From the NCBI GenBank assembly GCA_030765065.1, contig CM060980.1:65022364-65086363 (forward strand): DNA of 64,000 bases, read 5' to 3'. The notes below the pieces were generated by a model. That model saw only the letters and a program-made list of their open reading frames with translations, made no database searches and had not been told where the DNA came from. The position numbers were made by a program, and so were the translations under genes. Of the stretch, positions 1-11,833 are shown piece after piece. This DNA is from Deroplatys truncata (Eukaryota > Arthropoda > Insecta > Mantodea > Mantidae). How positions within the stretch are numbered: position 1 is the first letter of the stretch; the number at the start of each line of letters is the position of its first letter.

Positions 1-636
1 ATAGCTGATGCCAAAATAAGTTATTTTAAATACATGTATTTCAAAGAGATCTTCATTTTTTGTGTAGTGCGTTTTCGTCTATCGCTTAACTTTACTGGTT
101 ATACAAGATTATACAAATTCCTTCCGAATGAAGAGAACTTTATAGGCTATTCCCAGAAAATTAAAGATATACATTTTATTTGTCATGAAATATATTCTTT
201 AATTTTTAATTTATTTATTGTCGCTTCCCTGCAAACGGTTATACTGCAACATACAAATTATACAACAATGCAACAAGGTGAATACAATGATACAATGCAA
301 TAATGGCATTAGAGTGCACATATGCATAATAACAAATGAATTCGAGATAATACAACATACAACATTTTACATAATAAATTCTTTATAGTTGTACAGTGAC
401 GGAAGGTCATACAATGCTGTCGAGTGTAGAGTTTTCGAGTTATTGAATGCTGTTGGAAGATGAACTGTTATATTGCTCTGCTTTCTTTCTTCATAGTATG
501 CTGGGCCTTTTTATAATTTTTTTATTCAGGTGCCTCAAAACATGTATTTCCGGTGAAACCTCGTATTCGAACTTTTGGATGGAATGTAATACCTACCGAC
601 ATACGGTGTGTGTGTGGTAAAGAATGTAAAAATAGC
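1..636 (+). repeat. Rep1 copy 1 (plus), interrupted
   Basis: First of about sixteen copies or pieces of an unclassified interspersed repeat, here named Rep1. Plus-orientation copies start near AAATCTGATGTGTTACATTC, soon followed by ACTTTCTCTAC. They run through AT-rich DNA, then a CA-type microsatellite about 150 bases before the end, and finish in a palindrome and GTAGAGAAAGTAAAAA. This copy lacks its start (cut by the window edge), covers 1 to about 200, and resumes at about 515 to 636 with the part before the terminal hairpin. The 315 bases between are unrelated AT-rich sequence that I do not recognise. Short reading frames in it are shadows; no coding conservation is evident. Confidence 0.75.
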
Positions 637-695
637 TGTTTTGAATTGCGCATCTTACTCAGAAGAATAATAGACGCAGACATCCTATCACAATA

Positions 696-1946
696 CGAGG
701 GACACTATTTATATTTTGAGCCTTGGCAATCTTCAATGTTGTAGGTGCCATCTGACGTTTCCAATGGAAAGTTTGACATTTTTTGACCATAATCAACTTC
801 AAACATTTTGTCAATTGAGCGTCATTTGTTTTGTTTACACTAACTTGAAAATTGTGTGTCAACAAAGCATGGAATCAACTCGTGAAAATGTTCCTGCAAT
901 GATTTATTGCCACTTTCGAGTGTATTATCATGACAAGAGTGTATCGATCAACTAACTTCCACATTTGGCGACGAAGCTCCATCCTTTGCCACTGAGAAAC
1001 AAATTTAATCGTGGCCGCCGTTCGCTCAATGATGAAGTTCATGAAGGTCGTCCGAAATCAGTTGTTGTGCCAGAAAACAATGATGCTGTGCAAAAACTAA
1101 TAATGAAAGATCATCATGCGACATATTGTGAGATTGAGGCAACCCTAGGCATGTATAAAATATTGCATGATTATTTAGCCGTGATAAAGGTTTGCTCTCG
1201 TTGGACACCACATAATTTGACGCAATCTCATAAAGATGTTCATGTTGATTGGTGTACAAAAATGCTCAAGAAATACAATGGCGGTGCCTCAAAAGACGTA
1301 TATAAGCTTGTAGCAGGTGACGAATCATGGATCTATGCGTATGAGCCGGAACGTAAACAGCAGTCGACTGTATGGGTGTTTCAAAATGAAGCAAATCCAA
1401 CAAAAGCTGTTCGCACTCGAAGCAAATGGTCGCCTGCTTTTTCAATAAAACTGGCATGTGGCAACAGTGCCTTTAGAGGAACGTAAAACGCTCAATGCGA
1501 AAGGTGCACAACATTTGTTTGCCGGAAATCTTCGGTGAAGTAAGGAAAACCAACAAGAACCGCAGGATCGTTCTTCATCAAGACAATGCAGACGCACACA
1601 ATCTCGTCTAACAACAGAGTATTTGAAGGCTCAAAAAATCGAATTGATGGGTCATCCGCCATACAGTCCTGATTTGGCACCCAATGACGTCTTTTTGTTC
1701 CCGAATATCAAGAATAAATTTCGTGGACAACGATTTTCGTTGGCAGAAGAAACCGTTGATGCCTTCTAAAACCATGTTTTGGAGGTGTCTCAAGAAGACT
1801 GGAATAGATGCTTTGACAAATGGTTCAAACGGATGCAAAAGTGTATTGATCATAAAGGAGAATATTTTAAAAAACAATAAAGCAGATTTGAATCAGAAAT
1901 TACTTTGTTTTAATTATTAGGCTCAAAATATAAATAGTGCCCCTCT
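696..1946 (+). mobile_element. mariner element 1
   Basis: A 1251-bp mariner. Its inverted repeats share 25 of 26 bases: the left begins CGAGGGACACTATTTATATT at 696 and the right is its complement ending at 1946. A TA dinucleotide lies at 694-695 and at 1947-1948, the target duplication expected for Tc1/mariner. The length matches a complete mariner. The transposase gene inside is broken (separate entry), so the element cannot move by itself, although its ends look usable in principle. Confidence 0.93.
869..1880 (+). pseudogene. mariner transposase, frameshifted
   Basis: Remnant of a D,D34D mariner transposase, which cuts and pastes the element at TA sites. The start at 869 reads MESTRENVPAMIY, a typical mariner N-terminus. 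Around 935 the frame shifts; the other frame carries CIDQLTSTFGDEAPSFAT, and near 1000 it shifts back to NKFNRGRRSLNDE. A small deletion follows the GMYKILHDYL region. The first catalytic Asp is visible in AGDESWIYAYEPE (about 1315-1355), the second in VLHQDNADAH (near 1570-1600) and the third in PDLAPNDVFLF (about 1670-1700). All three Asp survive, but further frameshifts lie between them, for instance near 1440. The end at 1880 reads GEYFKKQ-stop. The family resembles the mauritiana/vertumnana-type mariners; the subfamily is not certain. Confidence 0.9.
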
Positions 1947-1948
1947 TA

Positions 1949-2380
1949 GAACACGTACGTCATGCTTTTATTTATTGTTTTATCTCTTCTTTCCTTCGTT
2001 CTGCGTTTTCTTTCTCCATTCAACTTTGCGATTGGTTTTTCCTTTACCCCACGTTATTTTCACACGCACACAACTTATAGAAGGCGGGATTAAACCCACA
2101 TTTCTTCAGGCCACGAAAACACTAGGGTTAAAGCAAAGGTGGTCACATAGATCAGTCACATTCATATACAATACATTCATCAAATTATAAACCCGTGCAA
2201 TCCTTTATGTCTATCCCTGCATTCGCAGAAGATCGTTGGGGAGCCGTGCAAGCAAGCACTGCTACATAATCTGCTAAAACTTGCAAGCGTAAACAAGGCC
2301 AGTATGAGATCGTCTCGTAGTGGCGAATCCATATGTACTCGATATTTTTATTCTGCAAATTCTTCCGCTTGCCAGAATTC
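1949..2380. other. unassigned AT-rich DNA
   Basis: Between mariner 1 and the next Rep1 copy I see no motif, repeat or coding signal that I can name. Confidence 0.5.
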
Positions 2381-3254
2381 TTTTACTTTCTCTACCACGT
2401 ACCATAGTAGTAGAGACGGTATTGCACTCCACCTAAAAATTCGATACCGATATTTCACCGGAAATACATATTTTGAGGCCATCTCAATAATAAAAGAAAG
2501 CGCTTTTAGAAAAAGGTCCGCGCGCGCGCGTGTGTGTACGCGTGTAAACACCATAACTGAAAAACGAAAATTCGGATGTATATAAAACTTAGTATTTAGG
2601 CTCAGTACCATCCAAAGATGCGACATGAAAATTCTGAAGAAAATCCTCCGACCCCAAATTACTGTTTACATGGAAGATTTTTCGATCATTTTTATTTTCT
2701 AAAAAATCGCTATAACGATTTTGAAAGATATTTACATGACAAATAAAATGTATAACTTGAATGTTCTGGGAGTAGCCTGTAAAGTCCTCTTCATTCGGAA
2801 GGAATTTTGTATAATCTTGTAGAACTGCTAAACCTCAAGCGATATAGAAAACGTACTACATAAAAACTGTAGAATCATTTTAAAACATAATTTACGTTAA
2901 AATAACTTCTTTGCGGGATAAAGCATTTCTGAGATATCCGTTATTAACAGTTTCGAATTATTCATTACTTGGTCATTCTTTAAAGTCCTATCTAAATTCA
3001 GTTGTTTCTCGCGATTGCATGGAAACAGAAAGCATGGAAATTTTAGGCCAAACTATAGCGTCCAGTTCTTAAACAATTCATTATCGATATACCTTTTGTA
3101 TATATAACGAAAATGTAGCTATTTCTGCAAATGTTTATTTGGATTAACATGAATTACATAGAAAAATAAGCTTCAGTAAGATTAGTTTGTATACTCACTA
3201 ATAAACGATACAGGGTAGCGAAAGCCATGTGAGCGTGTCACATTAGATTTTTAT
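2381..3254 (-). repeat. Rep1 copy 2 (minus), near full length
   Basis: Begins TTTTACTTTCTCTACCACG, the complement of the Rep1 3' end, with a matching GTAGAG hairpin arm a few bases further in, and ends in the complement of the AAATCTGATG terminus. The internal microsatellite is short here (CG/TG alternation near 2520-2545). A good reference copy for the family at about 870 bp. Confidence 0.8.
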
Positions 3255-3284
3255 TGTACTGTTCAGTTTATAGTACATATGTTA

Positions 3285-3790
3285 GGGAGCGGAATGCCTC
3301 AGGGACAACGTCTTTAGCCTGCGCTAGGGAGGTTCCGGGTTTGATCCCCGGTGTCCTCTCATCCTGACCCATGGATTTTTCGTGGTTTCCCCGGGGTTGA
3401 CAGGCGAATGCTGGGGTAGTTTCTTCTCTGTCGCGATTTCCTTTCATTCCGTTTCTTTCTTATCTTTCAGATGTGCTTTTAGGTTTCTGGCCTATGACGG
3501 TACCGGGCAGATGATGATGAACCTGGAAAGAATACTCCCGGTAAACACTAGAGGGCTGCTAGGCTAGTAGGTCGTTCATCACCCTCTCTCGGCGGCTCTG
3601 GCAGTGACACGGATATGCGAGTTCTGAAATTTTAGGGACTTCCGCGCGTCTCTGTGGCTTGTCTATCTACGGCCTGTAGTCTCCTGTGTGGTTCCTTCAG
3701 TTCATCCTTCCATCCTGGGCGGTTATAGACACAATAGACCTTTGTAGGTCGCGGTACTGAGGTGTCACCCTCCGTTGAATAACGTATAAC
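3285..3790 (+). mobile_element. tRNA-derived SINE, family A copy 1
   Basis: A roughly 500-bp, GC-richer block with a tRNA-like head. An A-box-like stretch lies near GGAATGCCTCAGGGACAACG and a B-box-like GGGTTTGATCCCC at 3337-3349, the internal RNA polymerase III promoter layout of tRNA-derived SINEs. The body (TTTCGTGGTTTCCC, CATTCCGTTTC, GGGACTTCCGCG, GCCTGTAGTCTCCTGTG) recurs at 15210-15855. No protein is expected. The reading frame at 3382-3567 is a by-product of the SINE body. Exact ends and target duplications were not resolved. Confidence 0.7.
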
Positions 3791-4426
3791 CTATAGTATA
3801 TATGTTGCTTTACATATTAAATGTTTCAAATCGGTAATTTTATGTTCATTATCGTGTTTTGGCTACTTTTCCGTATGTACATTTGAGAGATACCATTTCC
3901 TTTGACATTAAGAAAAAAAGTTGGATTATGGGAAGATTATGTGTGTACATTTGGAAGGTAAAATTCTCTTTGAAGTGAAGAAATAAAGTTGGATTAAGGG
4001 AAGATTATGCATATACATGGAAGGTAAGGTTTCCTTTGACAATGAAGAAAAAAAGTTAAGATTACGGGAAGATTATGTATGTACATTTGGAAGATGAAAT
4101 TCTCTTTGAAGTGAAGAAAAAAAGGAGGATTAAGGGAAGATTATACATGTACATTTGGAAGATAACATTCCCTTTGATAGTGAAGAAAAAAAGTTGGATT
4201 AAGGGAAGATATGGATGTACATTTGTAAGATGACATTCTCTTTGATAGTGAAGAAAAAAAGGTGGATTAAGGGAAGATTATACATGTACATTTGGAAGAT
4301 AACATTCCCTTTGACGTGAAGAAAAAAAGATGAATTAAGGGAAGATATGGATGTACATTTGGAAGATGACGTTCTCTTTTGACAATGAAGAAAAAAAAGG
4401 CGGATTAAGGGAAGATTATGCATGTA

Positions 4427-5758
4427 CGAGGGGTATTTTTTAAGTAAGGTCCGCTGCCCCGTATCGTCGGAAGAATCAGGCGACTGTACTTTCGCGCATG
4501 CGCACTCAATCCCGGCATCCCTTGCACACAGTGACACAGCGATTGGAGTCAGGTAGGCAGTGAGTGTGGACCGTACTGTGTGATGGAAAGGTTTATGACG
4601 ATCGCGCGGCCCGCCGGGTGTGAAATTAGATCGGTCATTCGATTTTTGACAGCAAGGAACACGACAGCGGCAGAAATGCATCGCCAGATTAGTGAAGTTT
4701 ATGGCCGCAAAGCCATGAGTGATACCAAAGTCCGTAGGTGGGTGAGGTTATTCAAGGCAGGCAGAGAGAACGTGCATGACGAACCGCGCTCGGACCGGCC
4801 ATCTGTCATTAGCGAGGATCTTGTGGGTGCCGTAAACACCGAAATTCGTGCCAACCGACGGTTCACCGTTTCCACACTGTCATTGCATTTTCCGTAGGTT
4901 TCAAGGTCTGTTCTGTACAGAATTCTGTCAGAAGTCCTGGGCTACAGAAAATTGTGCAATCGATGGATTCCGAAGATGCTGACAGAGGAACACAAAGAAA
5001 AGAGATGTGCCAGTGCTCTGACGTTCTTGACCCGATACCACGAAGAAGGTGATGCATTGTTGGACCATATCATCATGGGGGATGAGACATGAGTGTCCCA
5101 CATGACCGTTGAATCCGAACAACAGTCGATGGAGTGGCGACACACGGCATCTCCGACGAAAGTGAAATTCAAGCAATCATTCTCAACTCGCAAGGTTATG
5201 GCGACAGTCTTTTGGGACAGACGTGGTATTCTGCTTGTGGAGTTCATGGATCCGGGGACAACAATCAATGCAGCCGTGTATTGTCAAACTTTGAGGGGAA
5301 CTTCGCCGTGCAATTCAGAATTAACGTCGCGGTCTGCTGTCTGCCGGAGTGATTCTCTTGCACGATAATGCAAGACCACACACCGCTGCTCAGACACAAG
5401 CTCTCATTGGATCCTTTGGTTGGCAGCAGATCAATCATCCTCCCTACAGACCCGATCTTGCTCCTAGCAACTACCACCTCTTCCTGATCTGAAGAGGTTC
5501 CTCGGCGGCAAGCGTTTCCAGACGGACGATGAAGTGAAAGTAGCTGTTACGAATTGGCTTTCCTCACAGGCGGCGGACTCCTATGACAAGGGTCTACAAA
5601 AACTTGTCCCTCGTTACGACAAATGTCTCAACAACAACGGCGACTATGTGGAGAAGTAGCTGAATGTATGGAGAATTGAATAAAAAATATTTGACGAAAG
5701 TATGTCTCGTAGTTTTTTTACAACGACGAACCGGACCTTACTTAAAAAATACCCCTCG
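4427..5758 (+). mobile_element. mariner element 2, perfect inverted repeats
   Basis: A 1332-bp mariner with identical 27-bp inverted repeats (left CGAGGGGTATTTTTTAAGTA onwards at 4427-4453; right at 5732-5758) and TA at 4425-4426 and 5759-5760. Perfect ends suggest a fairly recent insertion, but the transposase is already broken. It sits within the minisatellite, so it arrived after at least part of the array existed. Confidence 0.95.
4580..5659 (+). pseudogene. mariner transposase with two stops and frameshifts
   Basis: D,D34D-type mariner transposase remnant. It starts at 4580 (MERFMTIARPAG), with a helix-turn-helix N-terminal region and DEPRSDRPS linker by about 4810. In-frame stops are at 4895-4897 (TAG, where Gln is usual) and 5090-5092 (TGA, straight after MGDET, where mariners have Trp). 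The first catalytic Asp is in MGDET (near 5085). The frame shifts near 5300, before VILLHDNARPHTAAQT (second Asp, about 5345-5390). The third position reads APSNYHLF, so the usual catalytic Asp is Asn. One base is missing near 5487. The C-terminus YDKCLNNNGDYVEK ends at 5659. Two stops, at least two frameshifts and a lost catalytic residue make it inactive. Confidence 0.92.
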
Positions 5759-5895
5759 TATGTTTGGAAGATAACGTTTCCTTCGACAGTGAAGATATAA
5801 AGTTGGATTAAGGGAAAATTATGTAGTACATTTGGAAGATAACATTTCCTTTGGCAGTGAAGAAAATAAAGTTGGTTAAGAGAAGATTAAAAGTC

Positions 5896-7715
5896 CTGTC
5901 CCGTCTAACGTTAAATCTGCTAAATTCATTACCGATTATCTCAAACCATTTATTTATTACAGGACAAAGATGCATATCTTTTAAGTTTACGATATACTTC
6001 CATCTACTAAGTTTATATTATTAAAGAAGATAGAATTATACACTTAGTTACACCACATTTTGATTAAAACTCATCAGCAAGTATTATTTTTAAAATAACT
6101 AGCCATTTCATTAGCATAAAGTAGTTTCACAGCAGCACTTAAACGTTGGTTTTACAATGTTAAAATTTAATTTAGCTATCCTCGATAGTTTGAGAAAATG
6201 GTCCTTTATATCAGAAATGTGTCATTTACAGAAAAAGCTGTTCAAAGCAAAAATGGAGAAACAAACTTGCATATATTTGCAAAGAAAGAAACCATATAGC
6301 TGGAGACAAAGAAGCTGTCACACTAAACAGTAGTACTAATGTATAGAGGAAGCATTCCCTGATACATAGGCAAAATTTACTTGTGCTTAAAGTAAATATA
6401 GGCACTTTATATTTCCCAACTTCAAAGCGCATAGGAATTACATTTTTCTGGGAAGTGATGCAGAATTCATCAGCACCATCTTTAAAAACATATTTATAAT
6501 ACAGATATTTGGCTACAATAATAAAATATATACAATAGTTCATATTATTTCAAACAATAAAACTGAAAAAAGTTAATTTTGGTGATTTCCAAAGTTAGTC
6601 TTGCCTTAATTGTTCTCCGGCAGTTGCTGTACGTACCGTTATTTACTGCATACATTCCTCTCCTTTCCACTCAAAGATTACGCAGCCAAGCTATAATATG
6701 CAGCCTATACCCGCAAACTTAGTACGTTCCTGCTGGATCTATAATATTAGGAGCAATGTTTGATGCTACAGAATATGCAGGCTGCGTTAAATGCTTTATG
6801 AGGATAACAAAAGCCAAAGAGGTATTTAAATTACGGTTTAATTTTAATCATAAAGCATAAAGATTCATGTAAAGATACTGGATAATACGCCGTCCAAGGA
6901 CCAGTTTTTTATTATGAAAAACAAAGTCGGCTTGCAAGCTTCTAAATGTGTTGGGTTTTCCCAAGTTCTTTAAGAATTTCAGTATAAACATTGGCTGTCA
7001 CATTATAAGAATTTTCAGACAAGTGGTTATTTGTGTTTTTTTAACATACCTTGCAGGAAATTATCCACATAATGAACAAAACTTCTTGTGGATTAGTACA
7101 CTGAGAGCAATGTACCTCTTAATAGCTGCAAATGAGGATTATAACCTCTTGATGTCATGAACACCGAAGGCCGGTTAAATAAACACAACTGACAAGTACA
7201 AGCAAAGTATATTCTTCAAGACATAATGTGAAAGCCGAGGACTCATACCATGTTCCGGTGAAATGGTTTTATGCGTATCTGTTAGAGGGATGATGCAGCT
7301 TTAAAAACATGTACTACAAGGAGATTAGTGTTTGCTTGCTCATCAAAAACCAGTTTCCGCAAAAGCGACTTGTCAAGTTAATATTTGCAGTACAGCTTTG
7401 CTTATTCGTCGGTATCTGTTTCAGGTTTTCATCAACCTCCAAGAAAATACCGTGTAATAAGCAGCATTCACTGTGGCGTTTTAGATCAACCTTTGCCTTA
7501 TCCATACTCTACGTACATCATCAATCATGTATGACTTTTCCGGAGAGTTATTTTGTATGAATGTATGACGACGTTGCTGAAGAACATTTCATTTCTAATA
7601 GCGATGGTTTTCGAAGAGTAGAAAATAGGTTTAAAACTTTAATTTACAAGCACTCACATGATTATTATGATTATTTATATCCATTACCATTCCATGTATA
7701 TTATGCTACTAATGC
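5896..7715. other. long unassigned AT-rich DNA
   Basis: No recognisable element or gene. A minus-strand frame at 6226-6543 (105 codons, hydrophobic, Phe/Leu-rich) has no motif I know and looks like chance in AT-rich DNA. Confidence 0.5.
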
Positions 7716-8799
7716 AAAAGCACGTGTTACATTCGCGTGACTTTCTCTGCCCTTGCCGTTTATTTTTATATAGCGTCTACATACTAAGCTTATTCTTTAA
7801 GTTGACCAAGATAAATACCTAAAAAAATATTTTCATTGCATATTTCGTTGTAGGACAAACGGAATAACGATAGTCCAATGTTTAAAAACTGGTCGCTATA
7901 TACTTGCCTTAACATTAACGCTTTCCAAGACATCGCAATAAACAAGTGAATAGCATAGGACTTTGAATAAATTATAAAATTATTACAAATTTCAAGCCAG
8001 TAATAACGGATATCTCGAAAATGGCTGATGCCACAAAAACAATTATTTGAAATCAATTGTGTCTTTTTAGTACATTTAAATCCCTTTGTATAGAAACCTT
8101 TGTTTCTACTTTCTTATCATTTACCAGTTATACAAAGTTATAAAAATTTCTTTCCGAATAAAGAGACTTCGGCAGGTTATTTCCAGAAAATTTCAGATAT
8201 ACTGTCGTATGCCTCACTTAAAATTATTATTTAACTTCAGAGGAGAGCTACTCGCTTATGAGAGGGATCGTTAAACAAACAAAGAACTTTAAACTCGAGG
8301 CAACGACGAGGGACGCAGCTAAGTTATCTCTCTAAATAATTAATACACCAACACAATTTCTGGCTGAAGGGAGAGGAAAGGAACTCTATTATACCATAAT
8401 TAAAAGTTAAAAGGCGTGGATGGCACACAATTTATTGGATGAAGTTAGTTACATACCTTTGCCCATTGCCTGCCGACGAGGACGCCAAGTCTTAGGCAGT
8501 TATCCGTCTAACTCACGCGAAGCCTAGTCACAGAATGAAGCCACAACAAGTTGGCGTCAGTAACGCCATATCCCCCCCCCAATGACACACTGCTTCCCCT
8601 GAATCGCCCCTACTCACAGATAAACTGCCGCGCTTCGGCGTCCAGAGAGCGTATTACCATTAATATAATCTGTGCACATGCCACAATACATTCTATTTGT
8701 CATAATTATGTGGTTCTATTTGTTTCATTACTCAAAATCGTTACACATTTGAGAAAATGAAACATTTCTAAAACTTTTCTATGTAAAGGATAGTTTGGG
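7716..8799 (+). repeat. Rep1 copy 3 (plus), interrupted
   Basis: Plus-orientation Rep1 from the first third (GTTACATTCGCGTGACTTTC at about 7728) to about 8212. It resumes at about 8728-8799 with the CAAAATCGTTACACATTTGA to AGGATAGTTTGGGG segment. The roughly 515 bases between (8213-8727) are foreign, less AT-rich and unassigned, with a C-run at 8571-8580. At 8800 it passes directly into a minus-orientation Rep1 copy. Confidence 0.65.
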
Positions 8800-9420
8800 G
8801 CGGTCGGATAAATACTAAATTTGGTATTTAGATCCAGTATCTTCTAACAATGCGACACGAATATTTTAAGAAAACCCCCCACCCCAAACTACCCTTTACA
8901 TGGAACAGTTTTCGAAAATTTTAACTTTCTAAAAAATGCCTTTAACGATTTTGATTAATATTTGCACGATAAATAAAATGTATATCTTGTATTTTCTGGG
9001 GACAAGCCTATGAAGTCCTCTTCATTCGGAAGGAATTTTGTATAATCTTGAATAACTGGTAAACGTTAAACGACAGACGTAAACATAAACAAATGTATAT
9101 TTCTTTAAAACACAGTTTATTTCAAATAAGTTTTTTGTGGCATAAGTCCTGTCTTAAAAGTCCTGTCAACATTCAGTATTTTCTCACGATTGCATGGAAA
9201 CCGTATGGAATTTTAAGACTAGCATGTAGTGTCCAGCTCTTAAACATGTGACTATCACTCTTCCCTTTGTATCTATAAGGAAATATGTAATGTAGCTATT
9301 TCTGCAAAGGCTTATTTGAATTAAATGTAGTAGGTAGCAAAATAAGCTTTAATAAGAATGGTTTGCATATTTGCCATTAAATAACGGCGAAAGTCATGCG
9401 AATGTATCACATCAGATTTT
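8800..9420 (-). repeat. Rep1 copy 4 (minus), truncated
   Basis: Starts in the middle of the family (GTCGGATAAATACTAAATTT) and runs to the complement of the AAATCTGATG terminus at 9420. It lacks the hairpin and microsatellite end, having joined copy 3 head-on at 8800. Confidence 0.75.
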
Positions 9421-9822
9421 TGTTAATAATGAGCGCGTGTGAACAAAAGAATCAGACTCCACAAATGGTGCATCAAAGCAGCTTTGAACATGGGAAACAC
9501 TTTTTTCATATAGCTAATGCTACGGAAAAGTTATTTATTAATTCCATGTTTGAGTGCACTGCTTGTTTGTCCTGTGCAAGTCCCTCTGTGTGGCTCTTGA
9601 GTTCTTATAATTATATAAAATTCAATGAGAATAAAGTGATGTTTACAGGAAATTCAAGATGAATGTTTATTACACATTACACGTCTCAAAATTGTGATAG
9701 GTAGGTATATTAATCAAAATCGTAACATGACTTTTGAAAAATTGCTTTAAAGCGTTCTTTGGGTCAGTGGAATCCTCTGCAAATATTTGTCTTGCATAAG
9801 ATCCTGACTAATGTATCAAATC
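9421..9822. other. unassigned DNA
   Basis: An open frame of 88 codons at 9396-9662 overlaps the end of Rep1 copy 4 and has no known motif. Nothing else recognised. Confidence 0.45.
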
Positions 9823-10205
9823 TACCGAGCGGGATGGCTCAGGCGATAGCGTTTAGGCTCACATTCGGGAGGAACAAACAGCCTTCTGATATTTTTTCTA
9901 CCCAGGTCGATAGGTGAATGATGGTGTGAATTTTCCTGTCTCTCATTTCCTTTCACCTTGCAGAATGCAGGGTTAGGCGCGGTATAGTTGATGTACGGCG
10001 TCTGCGGTGGATATGCTTTGAGGAGAGAGGTATTTTTTCCGGCAGTAACCTTGTATCCAAACTTGTACGTAAGGATAGGAGCAACACATCGAAGAGTAGG
10101 AGAACTGTCCAATTTGAAATCGTTAGGGACTCTGCTACTCTGCGTCTGCCACCGTCAGATCGGATCATCCACCGACTGCACCATGCAGATATCAGCACTG
10201 ATGTA
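9823..10205 (+). mobile_element. SINE-like block related to family A
   Basis: Starts CCGAGCGGGATGGCTCAGGC, an A-box-like tRNA head comparable with the SINE at 3285, followed by TTTAGGCTCACATTCGGGAGG. The B box is lost or deleted. TCTCTCATTTCCTTTCA is shared with family A. From about 10000 the sequence is not obviously shared, so the right end is uncertain. Confidence 0.5.
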
Positions 10206-11821
10206 ATAAACCACATGTTCACAACTGCATCACTGTTGTACATTTATTATCTTATTACACCTTGATAGAAGTCATTTCATATATTGCATGGAACAGGCAT
10301 CTCTCTGGTCTGGTTTTAATCTCAGGTATTATCAGTGCTAGTTGGAAAACAACTTAGGTGTTTTCACCTAAATTCACTTAAAGAAACGTCATATTGGTCA
10401 TCTTTTGGTTGATCACATTTCCCACACGTTGTTTCCTCTGCTGATCGTCTTCCCGATGTCAGCCAAGATTGCACATAATATGGTTCGGAATTTAATTTCT
10501 CAAGTGGTGGCCCAACACTTTGTACAAAAAATTAGTCTACCAGTTTGCTTTATATATAGAACTCACAGCGAGAAGAAGAATGTATCCCTTCTTACTGTGA
10601 GTCATTCATCATCATGGGTGGACTCGTCCGCAGTCAAAGCTTTCTTCAACATGATCCCTTCTTACAAACAGTAAACTATACAGTAACCGTAAATGTGTTA
10701 TGCGCCGTTATTTACTTGTGACTACGTAATTGTTTTAATTTGAATGCCCACATAATTATTGTCATTTGATTGTTGAGCGCCAGTATTTATAACTATTATA
10801 AACAGAAAGCAAGAGATTGCCTTAGTGCTGAAAAGAGTAGCATCATCCGATAATTTTGTTATTGTTCCGGCTAACGATTATGGACGAGCAAGTATCTCTG
10901 GCAGATAGTGACGCGTGAATGGAATGAAATATAAGTAAAAATTGTGAAATTATAGCACAGCTGAAAAGTAATGTTAATGCCTTTAATATATTTGTTTTCT
11001 GAGTAATACTAGTGTATGAGAGAAAGCTCTTGCATTTGGTCAGGCGTTGCTTCGTAAAACGTCTACGCACTGTCCTTACACTTTACTAAAAATTAACACG
11101 TTCATAGAATTTAGATCCGTCGGAACCTATCGTCATCCTCTTAACACTCTGTACTACTTAACTCGGTTTACCTACATATTTATCGGTAATTGTGTGTGCA
11201 CTTTAAGCGACTACACCTCACAACGATCCGCTCTTATCCATGTCTAAGCTACCACTAACTTTATTCGATTGAAAAATCTAGCATGGCGTCTCTACCATAC
11301 ATACAAAATTTGAAAGCTTACCCTTAGCGCTTGTATTGGATAACTTTAATATTTCAAATAAATCTTATTGCTATGTTATTTGCTGCTTCAAATACCATAG
11401 ACATCATTACAACTGATACACGTTTATTTCCCCTTTCCTACCATTTTTGTGGTCCTGATCAAATATTTCCCCTGAGCTTTAAAATTTAATGGGATTTGTT
11501 TGTCTGGCTACTGACACAACTTCCTCCCTTCTAGGCTTATGCAACAGCTATTCCTGAATAGGTACAAGTAGATAAAATGTTCACGTACAACTTTTATTTT
11601 AAGTCCTATATAAACATGTTATTATAAAAGACACAATGCAAGAAATAATAATTCACATGTAAATAATTGCTGCTTATTACTTAGACTTGTGGTGTAAGGT
11701 ATTGTTTATTTAATGTTATTTTTGTGTGTTAAAAATACTGCCATGTTGTCACGCAACTTAGCAAATCATATAATTCCGCATTTTTCTTTAAAACATTTCA
11801 TTTCGTAATATTTTAAATAAT
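10206..11821. other. unassigned AT-rich DNA
   Basis: No element, RNA gene or convincing coding region. The plus-strand frame at 10405-10674 (89 codons) has no recognised motif. Confidence 0.5.
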
Positions 11822-11833
11822 TTAAATCTGAAG

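Larger units (their letters stand above)
3890..5895 (+). repeat. ~68-bp minisatellite split by mariner 2
   Basis: About ten imperfect units of 66-70 bp, each with a core like GTGAAGAAAAAAAGTTGGAT, then TAAGGGAAGATTATG, TGTACATTTGGAAGAT and a CATTC(T/C)C segment. Eight units lie left of 4427 and about two right of 5758, so the mariner at 4427-5758 landed inside the array. Some neighbouring units alternate between two variants (GATTATACATGTAC with ATAACATTCCC; GATATGGATGTAC with ATGACATTCTC), suggesting a ~136-bp two-unit period. Antisense frames across the array encode repeated Ile/Leu/Phe-rich peptides and are not genes. Confidence 0.85.

Noticed and set aside
4199-4681. 160-codon minus-strand frame
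   Set aside because: It reads the minisatellite and the start of mariner 2 antisense; the repeated peptide follows the repeat unit.
3890-5895. CRISPR-like array of regularly spaced repeats
   Set aside because: Units are adjoining and diverge along their whole length, with no unique spacers; it is a minisatellite in eukaryotic DNA.
6226-6543. 105-codon hydrophobic frame as a membrane protein gene
   Set aside because: No motif, no homologous feel and strongly AT-driven composition; frames of this size are expected by chance in 64 kb.
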